Shown here piece by piece: positions 1 to 6,986 of a stretch of 6,986 nt of DNA (positions are counted from its first letter, which is position 1; every line of letters starts with the position of its first letter). Below the pieces are notes generated by a model. That model worked only from the letters and a program-made list of their open reading frames with translations, searched no databases and was not told where the DNA came from. The stretch lies in contig JACZYK010000136.1 of NCBI GenBank assembly GCA_022571135.1, positions 1-6,986 on the forward strand, read 5' to 3'. The translations under genes and the position numbers were made by a program. This DNA is from Bacteroidota bacterium. GTDB taxonomy: Bacteria > Bacteroidota > Rhodothermia > Rhodothermales > UBA10348.

Positions 1-1
1 A

Positions 2-1405
2 GGATCTACGAAGCGCGTCATGGGGCCAGGCGGCCCACAGGCGCCTGCCGGCACGTCGAAGGCCTCGGTGCCGTCCGTGCTGCTGGAGGCGCTACCCTGG
101 TCGGTTTACGTCGCGGATCTGGAATCGGGAGATGTCCGGGAGGTATGGCGTGCACACGAAGGAGCCGGTTCGATTTTTCGCTTCGTATCGGCCGATAATC
201 AGCTCCTGTGGGGCGCGGGAGATCGAATTGTTTTTCCGTGGGAACGGAATGGGTGGACACATCTGTACTCCGTTTCGTCGACGGGTGGGAAACCCCTATT
301 ACTCACTCCTGGCGACTTCGAGGTTCAATTCGTCTCGCTCAGTCAGGACCGGACGGAGGTGCTTTTTTCGTCCAATCAGGATGATGTCGACCGTCAACAT
401 CTCTGGCGTGTGCCGGTCGACGGGGGCGCTGCGCGGCAAATCACATTCGGCCGGGGTATCGAGTGGGCGCCGGTAGAGGTCGCCGGCGGTGGCATTGCCG
501 CGTTGGTGTCTACGGCGCTCGAGCCAGCCCACGTAACGATCGTCGGGCGTGATGGAACGTTTCGTTCGATGGCGCCGGATGTCCGACCCGAGGGGTTTCC
601 GGGTGAATTTCTAGTCGAACCCGAACAGGTCATCTTTTCGGCAGCTGACGGGATGCAGATACACGGACAACTCTTTGTGCCGAGTGATCTTAAAGAGGGA
701 GACAAACGACCGGCTGTTCTCTTTTTCCACGGTGGATCGCGTCGGCAGATGCTACTCGGATTTCACCACCGAGGATATTATCACCACGCGTATGCCTTCA
801 ACCAGTATCTCGCCAGTCAGGGATATGTCGTTCTCTCCGTGAACTACCGAAGCGGCATCGGCTATGGTATGCATTTCAGAGAGGCGCTCAACTACGGCGC
901 GCGTGGTGCAAGCGAATACAACGACGTCATTGGTGCGGCGCTCTACCTGCAGAGCCGCGGGGATGTTGATCCGAAGCGAATTGGTCTCTGGGGAGGCTCC
1001 TACGGTGGGTATCTGACGGCACTCGGGCTTGCGCGTGCATCCGATCTTTTCGCCGCAGGCGTAGATCTGCACGGCGTGCACGACTGGAATGTCGTCATCC
1101 GTAATTTCGCGCAGGATTATGATCCGGAAAAAAGGGTGGAAGCGGCCCGGCTGGCGTTCGAATCATCGCCCATGGCCGATGTGACGACCTGGCGTTCACC
1201 GGTGCTACTGATACACGGGGATGACGACCGGAATGTACCCTTCAGCGAGACGGTTACTCTCGTGGAGTCCCTCCGCAGGCAGGGCGTTTATTTCGAACAG
1301 ATCATCTTTCCCGACGAGGTGCACGGTTTTCTACTGCACCGTAACTGGCTTACGGCCTTTCGATCCGCAGCCGATTTCTTTGACAGATTCCTCAAGCGCC
1401 CTTAG
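2..1405 (+). CDS. S9 family serine peptidase, DPP-IV-like (5' partial)
   Basis: Serine peptidase of the prolyl oligopeptidase family (S9), expected to cleave short peptides, probably outside the cytoplasm. The frame is open to the left edge, so the gene starts outside the window; the ATG at 20 is very likely internal. Residues below are counted from that Met. Residues about 25-200 are the end of a beta-propeller, with strand pairs such as WTHLYSV (79-85) and HLWRVPV (127-133). Residues about 205-461 are the alpha/beta-hydrolase domain. It shows the oxyanion-region HGGS (237-240), NYRSGIGYG (275-283), nucleophile Ser327 in GGSYGGY, Asp403 in HGDDDRNVPF, and His435 in DEVHGF, so the triad is complete. 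The His/Tyr-rich stretch HHRGYYHHAY (249-258) resembles a segment usual in this bacterial subfamily. Whole proteins of this type are roughly 750-800 residues; 467 are visible here. A signal peptide would be expected upstream but cannot be seen. Exact substrate specificity (post-proline or broader) cannot be read from the sequence. Confidence 0.93.
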   Translation, partial: GSTKRVMGPGGPQAPAGTSKASVPSVLLEALPWSVYVADLESGDVREVWRAHEGAGSIFRFVSADNQLLWGAGDRIVFPWERNGWTHLYSVSSTGGKPLLLTPGDFEVQFVSLSQDRTEVLFSSNQDDVDRQHLWRVPVDGGAARQITFGRGIEWAPVEVAGGGIAALVSTALEPAHVTIVGRDGTFRSMAPDVRPEGFPGEFLVEPEQVIFSAADGMQIHGQLFVPSDLKEGDKRPAVLFFHGGSRRQMLLGFHHRGYYHHAYAFNQYLASQGYVVLSVNYRSGIGYGMHFREALNYGARGASEYNDVIGAALYLQSRGDVDPKRIGLWGGSYGGYLTALGLARASDLFAAGVDLHGVHDWNVVIRNFAQDYDPEKRVEAARLAFESSPMADVTTWRSPVLLIHGDDDRNVPFSETVTLVESLRRQGVYFEQIIFPDEVHGFLLHRNWLTAFRSAADFFDRFLKRP

Positions 1406-1493
1406 ATAGGAGGGCATATTTACGTTATTCGTGAGCTCCCATTTACCGTCAGAAGGTCGTGCTCGCTATAGATAGACCACCAAACTCTAAATC

Positions 1494-3620
1494 ATGATGA
1501 AGACTTCAACGGCTGTCGTCCGTAGATCCAGAATCGGAATTATAATGCTTCTGACGTGTAATCCGGTTCTCGACTTCGCCCTCGCGCAGGAGGCCATCCC
1601 CGGCCCCTCTTTTGAGGATGTTTTGTCTCTTCGCAGCGTCGGCAGCCCGGCCATTTCACCCGACGGATCGGCGATAGCGTTCAGGGTTGGAACGACCGAC
1701 TGGAAGGAAAACACTTATGACGGGGAGATCTGGCTCGTCAGGGACGGGGAGGAGCCTTTTCAACTCACGCGTACCGAGGATGGCGGGAGTTCAAGCCCCC
1801 GCTGGTCTTCTGACGGTCGATGGATCTCCTTTCTCGCGAACCGGGGGGAGGAGAAGCAGATCTATGTGATACGGCCGAACGGTGGGGAGGCGCAGCCCGT
1901 GACGGCAACGGACGAGGGAGTCACGCTCTACCGCTGGTCCCCCGACGGAACGCGGATCGCGTTTACCATGACCGAGCCCGAGACCGACCAGATGAAGGAC
2001 CGCGCCGATCGCTTCGGCGACTTCTCCGTCGAGGACGCCGAGTATCGCCAGTCGCATCTCTGGATCATCGAAGTGGAGACGGATCTCTGGCCCACGCCAG
2101 CCGAAGCACCGTGCCCGGACGACGAAACTGAAGAGGATTCGCAGCAAACAGAGACGTCGTGCGCAGCTCTTCCAGAGCCAGAACGACTCACCGAGGGCGA
2201 CTTCAATGTGAGAGGATTTGAATGGTCGCCCGACGGAACCCGGATTGCGATCGAGCACACGACGACGCCTCAGATCTTGGCCTTCATGACCGCGGATATT
2301 TCGATTCTGACACTGGAAACGGGAGAAATCGTGCCGCTCATCGAGAGCCCGGGCTACGACGGTCGCCCGATCTGGTCCCCAGATTCGAAGGAGATACTCT
2401 TCTCCACGGACGGCGGTGATACCACGAAGAACTTCTACGCCAACAGACAAATTGCCAGGATCCCGGCGGCGGGTGGCCGCGTAACGCGGCTCGCGACCAA
2501 TCTGGATGAAAATCCGGGAGCGGTTGTGTGGACGCCGACGGGGATTTTCATGACGGTCAGCGAGGGTACCCGGCGGTATCTCTATAAGGTAGATTCGGCG
2601 TCCGGGCGAGCTTCCCGATTTGCGACCTCTCCAGATCGTTTCGGAGCCATCGACTTCACCCCCGACGGCACGAAAATGGCTTTTACGGGCAGGACGGAAA
2701 GCACCCTGTCGGAGGTCTACAAGGCTTCGCTGGATCCCTTCGAACCGGTGGCCGTGACCGACATGACGTCACAGATCGTAGACTGGGAGATAGGAACCGT
2801 CGAAATCGTACGGTGGACGAGCTACGACGGAACGGAAATCGAAGGCGTGCTGCATAAACCGACAGACTTCGACTACAGTCGCCAGTATCCACTCTTCGTG
2901 ATCATTCACGGCGGCCCCACGGGAATCGATTATCCGACGCCCGTTCTGAGCTATGTATATCCGGCGATGCAGTGGCTCGCGAAGGGCGCACTCGTGCTTC
3001 GACCCAATTATAGGGGCTCGGCAGGCTACGGCGAAGCTTTCCGCTCGCTGAACGTTCGAAATCTGGGCGTCGGAGACGCATGGGATGTGCTCTCCGGAGT
3101 GGACTATCTGATAGATGTCGGCATCGTGGACACGACACGCATGGGCGCGATGGGATGGAGTCAGGGGGGCTACATATCGGCTTTCCTGACGACCAACACC
3201 GACCGCTTCAAAGCTATTTCCGTCGGGGCGGGTATTTCGAACTGGATGACGTACTACGTCAACACCGACATCCATCCGTTCACCCGGCAATACCTTCAGG
3301 CGACGCCCTGGGAGGATCCCGACATCTACGCCGTCACCTCGCCGATGTCGACCATCAATCAGGCCGGCACGCCGACACTCATTCAACACGGGGAGTTTGA
3401 CCGTCGGGTTCCGATCCCCAACGCGTACGAACTGTTCCAGGGCCTGCAGGATGTGGGCGTGGAGACCAAACTCATCGTCTACAAACGTTTAGGCCACGGA
3501 ATCTCAAGACCTAAAGAACGACTCGCCGCCGTCTGGCACAACTGGCAGTGGTTCGGTAAGCACGTCTGGGGAGAGGACATTGAGCTTCCAGGTAAGGCCG
3601 ACGAAGAGATGGAAGAGTAG
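1494..3620 (+). CDS. Secreted S9 family peptidase with PD40 propeller
   Basis: Complete 708-residue S9 peptidase, closest in layout to the acylaminoacyl-peptidase-like (S9C) group. An in-frame TAA at 1488-1490 precedes the ATG at 1494, so the start is 1494 or the adjacent ATG at 1497. No clear Shine-Dalgarno is seen. Residues 1-31 look like a Sec signal peptide: Arg10, Arg11 and Arg13, a hydrophobic stretch at 14-31, and probable cleavage at ALA|QE. LLTC at 19-22 is a poor lipobox, so a lipoprotein is less likely. Residues about 40-425 form a propeller with repeated PD40-type motifs: SPDGSAIAF (55-63), SSDGRWISF (105-113), WSPDGTRIA (148-156 and 244-252), WSPDSKEILF (294-303) and TPDGTKMAF (389-397). 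An acidic linker holding Cys207 and Cys223 interrupts the propeller. Residues about 435-695 are the hydrolase domain: HGGP (472-475), NYRGSAGYG (505-513), nucleophile Ser556 in GWSQGGY, Asp636 in HGEFDRRVP and His668 in RLGHGI. Expected role: peptide cleavage in the periplasm or outside the cell. Length is normal for the family. The gene lies 88 bp after another S9 gene on the same strand. Confidence 0.95.
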   Translation: MMKTSTAVVRRSRIGIIMLLTCNPVLDFALAQEAIPGPSFEDVLSLRSVGSPAISPDGSAIAFRVGTTDWKENTYDGEIWLVRDGEEPFQLTRTEDGGSSSPRWSSDGRWISFLANRGEEKQIYVIRPNGGEAQPVTATDEGVTLYRWSPDGTRIAFTMTEPETDQMKDRADRFGDFSVEDAEYRQSHLWIIEVETDLWPTPAEAPCPDDETEEDSQQTETSCAALPEPERLTEGDFNVRGFEWSPDGTRIAIEHTTTPQILAFMTADISILTLETGEIVPLIESPGYDGRPIWSPDSKEILFSTDGGDTTKNFYANRQIARIPAAGGRVTRLATNLDENPGAVVWTPTGIFMTVSEGTRRYLYKVDSASGRASRFATSPDRFGAIDFTPDGTKMAFTGRTESTLSEVYKASLDPFEPVAVTDMTSQIVDWEIGTVEIVRWTSYDGTEIEGVLHKPTDFDYSRQYPLFVIIHGGPTGIDYPTPVLSYVYPAMQWLAKGALVLRPNYRGSAGYGEAFRSLNVRNLGVGDAWDVLSGVDYLIDVGIVDTTRMGAMGWSQGGYISAFLTTNTDRFKAISVGAGISNWMTYYVNTDIHPFTRQYLQATPWEDPDIYAVTSPMSTINQAGTPTLIQHGEFDRRVPIPNAYELFQGLQDVGVETKLIVYKRLGHGISRPKERLAAVWHNWQWFGKHVWGEDIELPGKADEEMEE

Positions 3621-3813
3621 CGCCGGGCGCTTCGCCGACGAACATGATCAGCGTTCATTGCGAGGTGCGCCATAATCTAGGTAGTCTCAGGTATGGACTC
3701 TGATCCGTCGGTAGATTAGACTTACGTCAGACGGCTGATATGGACGAGAATTTTGGCAGGTGATCCGCCATCCTGCGCCGCGCCGGAAGAGAATTGCTAC
3801 CGAGGTGCTATCC
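3621..3813. other. Intergenic region before the dehydrogenase gene
   Basis: 193 bp between the second peptidase and the dehydrogenase. No open frame here looks like a gene. Just after the peptidase stop there is a small GC-rich inverted repeat (GGCG 3626-3629 with CGCC 3633-3636) with no T-run behind it. Further on, CCGTC (3705-3709) and GACGG (3730-3734) are inverted copies separated by 20 bases, and TCAG (3727-3730) with CTGA (3735-3738) gives an alternative small hairpin. The gap is long enough for a promoter for the dehydrogenase, but I could not find a convincing -35/-10 pair. The only well-supported signal is the ribosome binding site at its right end. Confidence 0.5.
3802..3807 (+). 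promoter_or_regulatory. Shine-Dalgarno site deciding the dehydrogenase start
   Basis: GAGGTG lies six bases before the ATG at 3814, a normal position for a ribosome binding site. It favours that ATG over the in-frame GTG at 3760. Starting at the GTG would add 18 residues rich in Arg and Pro ahead of the Rossmann fold, which the family does not need. Confidence 0.65.
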
Positions 3814-5040
3814 ATGAGAAAGGGTAAAATCGCTCTGCTGGGACTCGGGATGCAGGGAAAAGCCGCGCTTCATGACCTCGTGTTGAGTGAAGCCTCTCCC
3901 CATGTGATCGTGATCGACAGTAGATCCGATCTGGAGGCCGACATTCACGAGTTCCCTTCGTCGAAGGTATCCCATCGAATTCTGGATGCGGGGGACGAAG
4001 AGGCGCTCACAGCCCTTTTCAAGGAAGTCGATCTGGTGGTTGAGGCACTGCCGGCCGCCTACGCACTGTCGACGGGTCGGCTGGCGGCGAGGACGGGAGT
4101 GCATCTTGTCAGCAGCATGTATTACCTCGATCCCGACGAAAGCGATCCGGAAAGAATTGCTGAGAACAAAATACAGATTGAGGGGCTGGACGCCACCGCT
4201 CGAGAGACCGGTGCGGTCATTTTGTCCGAATTCGGACTGGATCCGGGAATCGATCTTGTAATCGGATCGAAGGCGCTGAGTGAACTGGATAGTGTACTGG
4301 AATTCCATTCCTACGGGGCCGGATTTCCATCGAGCAACGCGATGAACAATCCGCTTCACTACAAATTTTCATGGTCTGTGATCGGAGTGATGCTCGGTTA
4401 TCGGCGCCCGGCCTTTGTAATCGAGGACGGCGTGATCAGGGAAATCGAGGCGACGCGCATCTTCGAACCCGAGAACATCCATCGTCTCCATCTGCCGGAT
4501 TTCAACGCGCCACTCGAGTGCTACGCCAACGGAAACGCTGTGCGCTATGCCGAATTGTTCGGCCTACTGGGTACCGTCCAGAATATGGGGAGATACGCCT
4601 GTCGACTGCCGGGCCACTGCGCATTCTGGGACGTCCTCGTCAAGAGCGGTTTTCTTGAGAGCGAGCCGATACAGGTAGGAGATGCGGTAGTGATGCCTGT
4701 CGAGTTTACCACGGCACTGCTTCAGTCCCAGGAGCAGTTCCAATATTCGCCCAATGAACAGGACGTCACGCTGATCAGGATCGATGTTCGGGGTCTCGTC
4801 AACGATGAGAGAAAACGGATCGTGTACCAGCTCATCGACTACCGGGATCTCAAGACCGGCTTTACGTCCATGCAGCGAACCGTAGGTTTTACGATGAGCC
4901 ACGGAGCTCAGTTGATCCTGGGCGGCAAAGTGGTGACGCCCGGTCTCTTGACACCTCTGGACGTCTCCTACGATCTATTATTACCGGGTCTGGAAAAACA
5001 CGGCATGAACGTCACGCGGGAAGAATTATCATGGGTTTGA
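3814..5040 (+). CDS. Saccharopine dehydrogenase / lysine 6-dehydrogenase-like oxidoreductase
   Basis: Cytoplasmic NAD(P)-dependent oxidoreductase of the saccharopine dehydrogenase superfamily, 408 residues. Family members oxidise or form secondary amines in lysine metabolism, or oxidise the lysine epsilon-amine. Start chosen at ATG 3814 because of the GAGGTG just upstream and because the Rossmann strand begins at once. Residues 5-37 hold the dinucleotide-binding unit: KIALLGLGMQG with the GxGxxG glycines at 10, 12 and 15, then VIVIDSR with Asp35 at the end of strand 2, which points to NAD rather than NADP (inference). EFGLDPGID (139-147) is a saccharopine-dehydrogenase-type motif. Residues about 160-375 are the substrate-binding domain, with FHSYGAGFPS (164-173), NPLHYKFSWS (179-188) and RLPGHC (264-269), the last matching the usual RYPGH/RYRGH region. 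The C-terminal part (about 318-408), including AQLILGG (365-371), resembles lysine 6-dehydrogenase. The ~400-residue length fits single-domain family members, not the fused LKR/SDH enzyme. No signal peptide or membrane segment is visible. The exact substrate is not certain; carboxynorspermidine synthase is a related but less fitting alternative. Confidence 0.85.
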   Translation: MRKGKIALLGLGMQGKAALHDLVLSEASPHVIVIDSRSDLEADIHEFPSSKVSHRILDAGDEEALTALFKEVDLVVEALPAAYALSTGRLAARTGVHLVSSMYYLDPDESDPERIAENKIQIEGLDATARETGAVILSEFGLDPGIDLVIGSKALSELDSVLEFHSYGAGFPSSNAMNNPLHYKFSWSVIGVMLGYRRPAFVIEDGVIREIEATRIFEPENIHRLHLPDFNAPLECYANGNAVRYAELFGLLGTVQNMGRYACRLPGHCAFWDVLVKSGFLESEPIQVGDAVVMPVEFTTALLQSQEQFQYSPNEQDVTLIRIDVRGLVNDERKRIVYQLIDYRDLKTGFTSMQRTVGFTMSHGAQLILGGKVVTPGLLTPLDVSYDLLLPGLEKHGMNVTREELSWV

Positions 5041-5071
5041 TGATCCAAATGGTCGAGGAACGCGGAGAATG

Positions 5072-6986
5072 TCACACCCTGAACAGGTAGCTGAACTTCA
5101 TGAAGAACCCGTCGGATATTCGGTCCAGATTTGAGAACCGGAAACTGTCGGGCTCGCTGAGACTGCTTCCATAACCGAGGAAGACAACCGTTCCGGGTGT
5201 CGGTCGATATGAGAAGAGCCAGTCCACGCGCAAGTTGTTGTTCCGAAACGTTTCTGTTCGGTGGAAATTTCCTTCCGCGTCCTTGATCAGTATGGGATCT
5301 TCGGTCCGGGAGTTATCCCGGAGTTCATCCACAAAGTTCGAGTCGTACTGCGCCACCGCGCGGACGAAGATGGACCGCGTAAGCTGGTATTCGACCTTGA
5401 GTCTGGGAACGCGGCGAATCTGTACGTTGCTCCTGTCGTTCAACCGGATGTACTGCTGGTGGTTGTAAAGGAAATTGAACCGCAGCCGTTCGGTGGGTGT
5501 CCAGTTCATGACCCACGTGATGAAAAAGATGTCGGCCGGCGCCCACTCCCAGAAATTGTCGTCCCGCCCGTAGATGGCGAAAATACTTCCGTTGAAATTA
5601 CGAAAACGCGGCGTCGACAGGTTCAGGACATAGTCCCAGTTGGCCAGCCTGTCCGTTCCCACGAATTTTACCGTATCGACCGGAACGCCGCCGCTTGTCC
5701 GTTCGACGTAATAGTCATCGTAGAGGCCGACCGGGATTTTAAAGGACTCAATCAGGAGCGATGCACCGACCGACCAGCCGCCCCGAAGCTTGACTACACC
5801 GTTGATGTGGAATTTCTGATCGTCCGGTTCATCTCCACCTGTAAACCGCTCGTATTCCCAGGTGCCGTCGAACCTGAGGCTGCCCGTAACCGATTCGAAA
5901 AGAGAGCCTTCCTTTGGGAACCAGGTAATTCTCGGAGAGAAATTGGCGCGCGCGACATTTCTACGTCGTATGAACCCCGATTCCGCGTTGAATTCGCCGT
6001 GGATCCCGCTCACGCTCGCATTAAATCCGTATTTGCGGCCGGAGCGGGCAACGCTCAGGCTCCAGATCGGACCAAGTTCGGTTCCGTTTCCGTCGTTGTC
6101 GCTCGTGAAACTGCCTCCTCCTTGGAACGAGACGACGTACTTCTGGCCCAGGACCAGACGTCCGTCGATCGCCGCCACCCGGTTCGTGTGGTCGCCATCG
6201 ACTTTGTCGGTATACGTAAGACCAATCGTAGACTGTTCAAGGATGTCTCTCGTTATGCGAATGGCGTTGAAAAAACGATAGTCGCCCGTCGGCGATGTCG
6301 ATTTGCGGTCGACGCCGGAGAGAAATCCTACGTTTGTATCCGAGACTTTTCCCGTCAGCTTGACGGCTCCGATAGGATTCGAGATTCGGCGTGTGTATAT
6401 CAAATTGTTTGGAGTCTGAAAATGCTCGATGCCGTCGAGAAAGAATGGCCTTTTCTCCGGGAAAAACAAGGCGCGCCTGGGATCGAAGTTGATCTGGGCA
6501 ACATCGGCCTCGACCTGAGAGAAATCCGGATTAACGGTCGCATTGATCGACAGGTTGTTGGTCACGCCCCAGCGCACATTGGCACCGAAATCCTCTATAT
6601 CCGGAGTATTGGCTGAATAATTCCAACCGTCGCCTCGTTCGGCACCGGTCACCGTCTTGGTGACTTCCGGGCTGATGTCGAGCACCAGGCCTCGACGCAG
6701 ATCCGTGAGACCGATGAGCTTGCCGCTCTGCGCCAGAAACGACGCATTGGCCTGAAGCACATGGGTCCAGGCGTGCGAATACCCCGAGTGTTGGACGTTT
6801 CGGATGACGTTGAATCCCCAGTCCTGGACGGACGCCGACTGATAACGCAGGCTCTTGAAAGGGATGGAGATTTCGACCTCGTACCCGTAAACGGTAAGCC
6901 GGCCCTTGGACTTGAAAACGTAGTCCGGATTCAGATCTACGCTGAACGGCGCAGAGCCTCCGCTGCCGAAATTGCTTACCCTGATC
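5072..6986 (-). CDS. DUF5916 protein: CBM9-like domain plus outer-membrane beta-barrel (5' partial)
   Basis: C-terminal 637 residues of a protein whose start lies beyond the right edge. The minus-strand frame is open from 6985 down to the TGA at 5072-5074; the GTG at 6758-6760 is an internal valine, not a start. The first 75 visible residues end a carbohydrate-binding-family-9-like domain: EVEISIPFKSLRY followed by QDWGFNVIRNVQ. The next section has the signature of DUF5916: NPDFSQVEAD (bases 6503-6532) and FFPEKRPFFLDG (bases 6431-6466), then IYTRRISNPIGAVKLTGK. The remaining ~450 residues alternate polar and hydrophobic/aromatic residues in short strands with charged loops, as expected for an outer-membrane barrel. 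The end, KFSYLFRV, resembles a C-terminal beta-signal for BAM insertion. The signal peptide and most of the CBM9-like domain are outside the window. Family function is not established; binding or uptake of a polymer or glycan is a guess from domain content. The gene converges on the dehydrogenase gene with 31 bp between the stops. Confidence 0.9.
   Translation of the reverse strand, partial: IRVSNFGSGGSAPFSVDLNPDYVFKSKGRLTVYGYEVEISIPFKSLRYQSASVQDWGFNVIRNVQHSGYSHAWTHVLQANASFLAQSGKLIGLTDLRRGLVLDISPEVTKTVTGAERGDGWNYSANTPDIEDFGANVRWGVTNNLSINATVNPDFSQVEADVAQINFDPRRALFFPEKRPFFLDGIEHFQTPNNLIYTRRISNPIGAVKLTGKVSDTNVGFLSGVDRKSTSPTGDYRFFNAIRITRDILEQSTIGLTYTDKVDGDHTNRVAAIDGRLVLGQKYVVSFQGGGSFTSDNDGNGTELGPIWSLSVARSGRKYGFNASVSGIHGEFNAESGFIRRRNVARANFSPRITWFPKEGSLFESVTGSLRFDGTWEYERFTGGDEPDDQKFHINGVVKLRGGWSVGASLLIESFKIPVGLYDDYYVERTSGGVPVDTVKFVGTDRLANWDYVLNLSTPRFRNFNGSIFAIYGRDDNFWEWAPADIFFITWVMNWTPTERLRFNFLYNHQQYIRLNDRSNVQIRRVPRLKVEYQLTRSIFVRAVAQYDSNFVDELRDNSRTEDPILIKDAEGNFHRTETFRNNNLRVDWLFSYRPTPGTVVFLGYGSSLSEPDSFRFSNLDRISDGFFMKFSYLFRV

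Noticed and set aside
20..22. ATG as the true start of the first peptidase
   Set aside because: The frame is open upstream to the window edge, and the protein from this Met would lack most of the propeller and any signal peptide.
1409..1440. Possible terminator after the first peptidase (GGAG and CTCC arms)
   Set aside because: The stem is only about four base pairs with a long loop and no following T-run.
1442..1472. Possible promoter for the second peptidase: TTTACC and TATAGA
   Set aside because: The spacer is 19 bases and both boxes match the consensus only partly. The lineage's promoter consensus is unknown, so this does not rise above chance.
1548..1559. Lipobox LLTC in the signal peptide of the second peptidase
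   Set aside because: Thr just before the Cys is unusual for signal peptidase II, and a better signal peptidase I site (ALA|QE) follows nine residues later.
1791..2450. A 219-codon open frame on the minus strand inside the second peptidase gene
   Set aside because: It overlaps a clearly coding propeller region on the plus strand and its product has no recognisable domain.
3626..3636. Possible terminator after the second peptidase (GGCG-CTT-CGCC)
   Set aside because: Four base pairs with a three-base loop and no T-run is too weak for a Rho-independent terminator.
3760..3813. Upstream GTG start giving a dehydrogenase 18 residues longer
   Set aside because: The ATG at 3814 has GAGGTG six bases upstream and begins directly at the Rossmann fold; the extra residues are Arg/Pro-rich and unlike the family N-terminus.
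5261..6616. A 451-codon open frame on the plus strand opposite the barrel gene
   Set aside because: The minus strand here encodes clear DUF5916 motifs and a beta-barrel pattern. The antisense product shows no recognisable domain, and its ATG has no supported ribosome binding site. Long antisense frames arise easily in GC-rich coding DNA.
6758..6760. GTG start of the barrel gene on the minus strand
   Set aside because: The frame continues upstream without a stop to the edge and encodes the end of a CBM9-like domain, so this is an internal valine codon.

Overview
This window contains four protein-coding genes and no RNA gene, mobile element, CRISPR array or clear phage signal. Two genes are cut by the window edges. 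The content suggests a Gram-negative bacterium with a protein-degrading, heterotrophic lifestyle. One gene encodes a C-terminal part of an outer-membrane beta-barrel and another a peptidase with a Sec-type signal peptide. The combination of several S9 peptidases with a DUF5916 barrel, at moderately high GC, is typical of Gemmatimonadota, Acidobacteriota and some Bacteroidota. I lean towards a Gemmatimonadota-like lineage, by family resemblance only; no marker gene is present to prove it.

Layout. (1) Bases 2-1405, plus strand: the C-terminal 467 residues of a DPP-IV-like S9 serine peptidase, with a complete catalytic triad; its N-terminus lies left of the window. (2) Bases 1494-3620, plus strand: a complete second S9 peptidase of 708 residues, with a signal peptide, a PD40 beta-propeller and an intact triad. 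(3) Bases 3814-5040, plus strand: a complete 408-residue NAD(P)-binding oxidoreductase of the saccharopine dehydrogenase / lysine 6-dehydrogenase type, preceded by a good Shine-Dalgarno sequence. (4) Bases 5072-6986, minus strand: the C-terminal ~637 residues of a DUF5916 protein (a CBM9-like domain joined to an outer-membrane barrel), converging on gene 3 with only 31 bp between the stops.

How the genes may fit together (inference). The two peptidases would cleave peptides in the periplasm or outside the cell. The dehydrogenase would act in the cytoplasm on an amino-acid-derived substrate, possibly lysine or saccharopine. The barrel would sit in the outer membrane. Same-strand order and an 88-bp gap are compatible with joint expression of the two peptidases. 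The 193-bp gap before the dehydrogenase and the opposite strand of the barrel argue against a single operon.

I found no convincing new biological system here. The points most worth checking are the mixed motif content of the dehydrogenase, the acidic cysteine-bounded insert in the second peptidase, and the uncharacterised role of the DUF5916 barrel.
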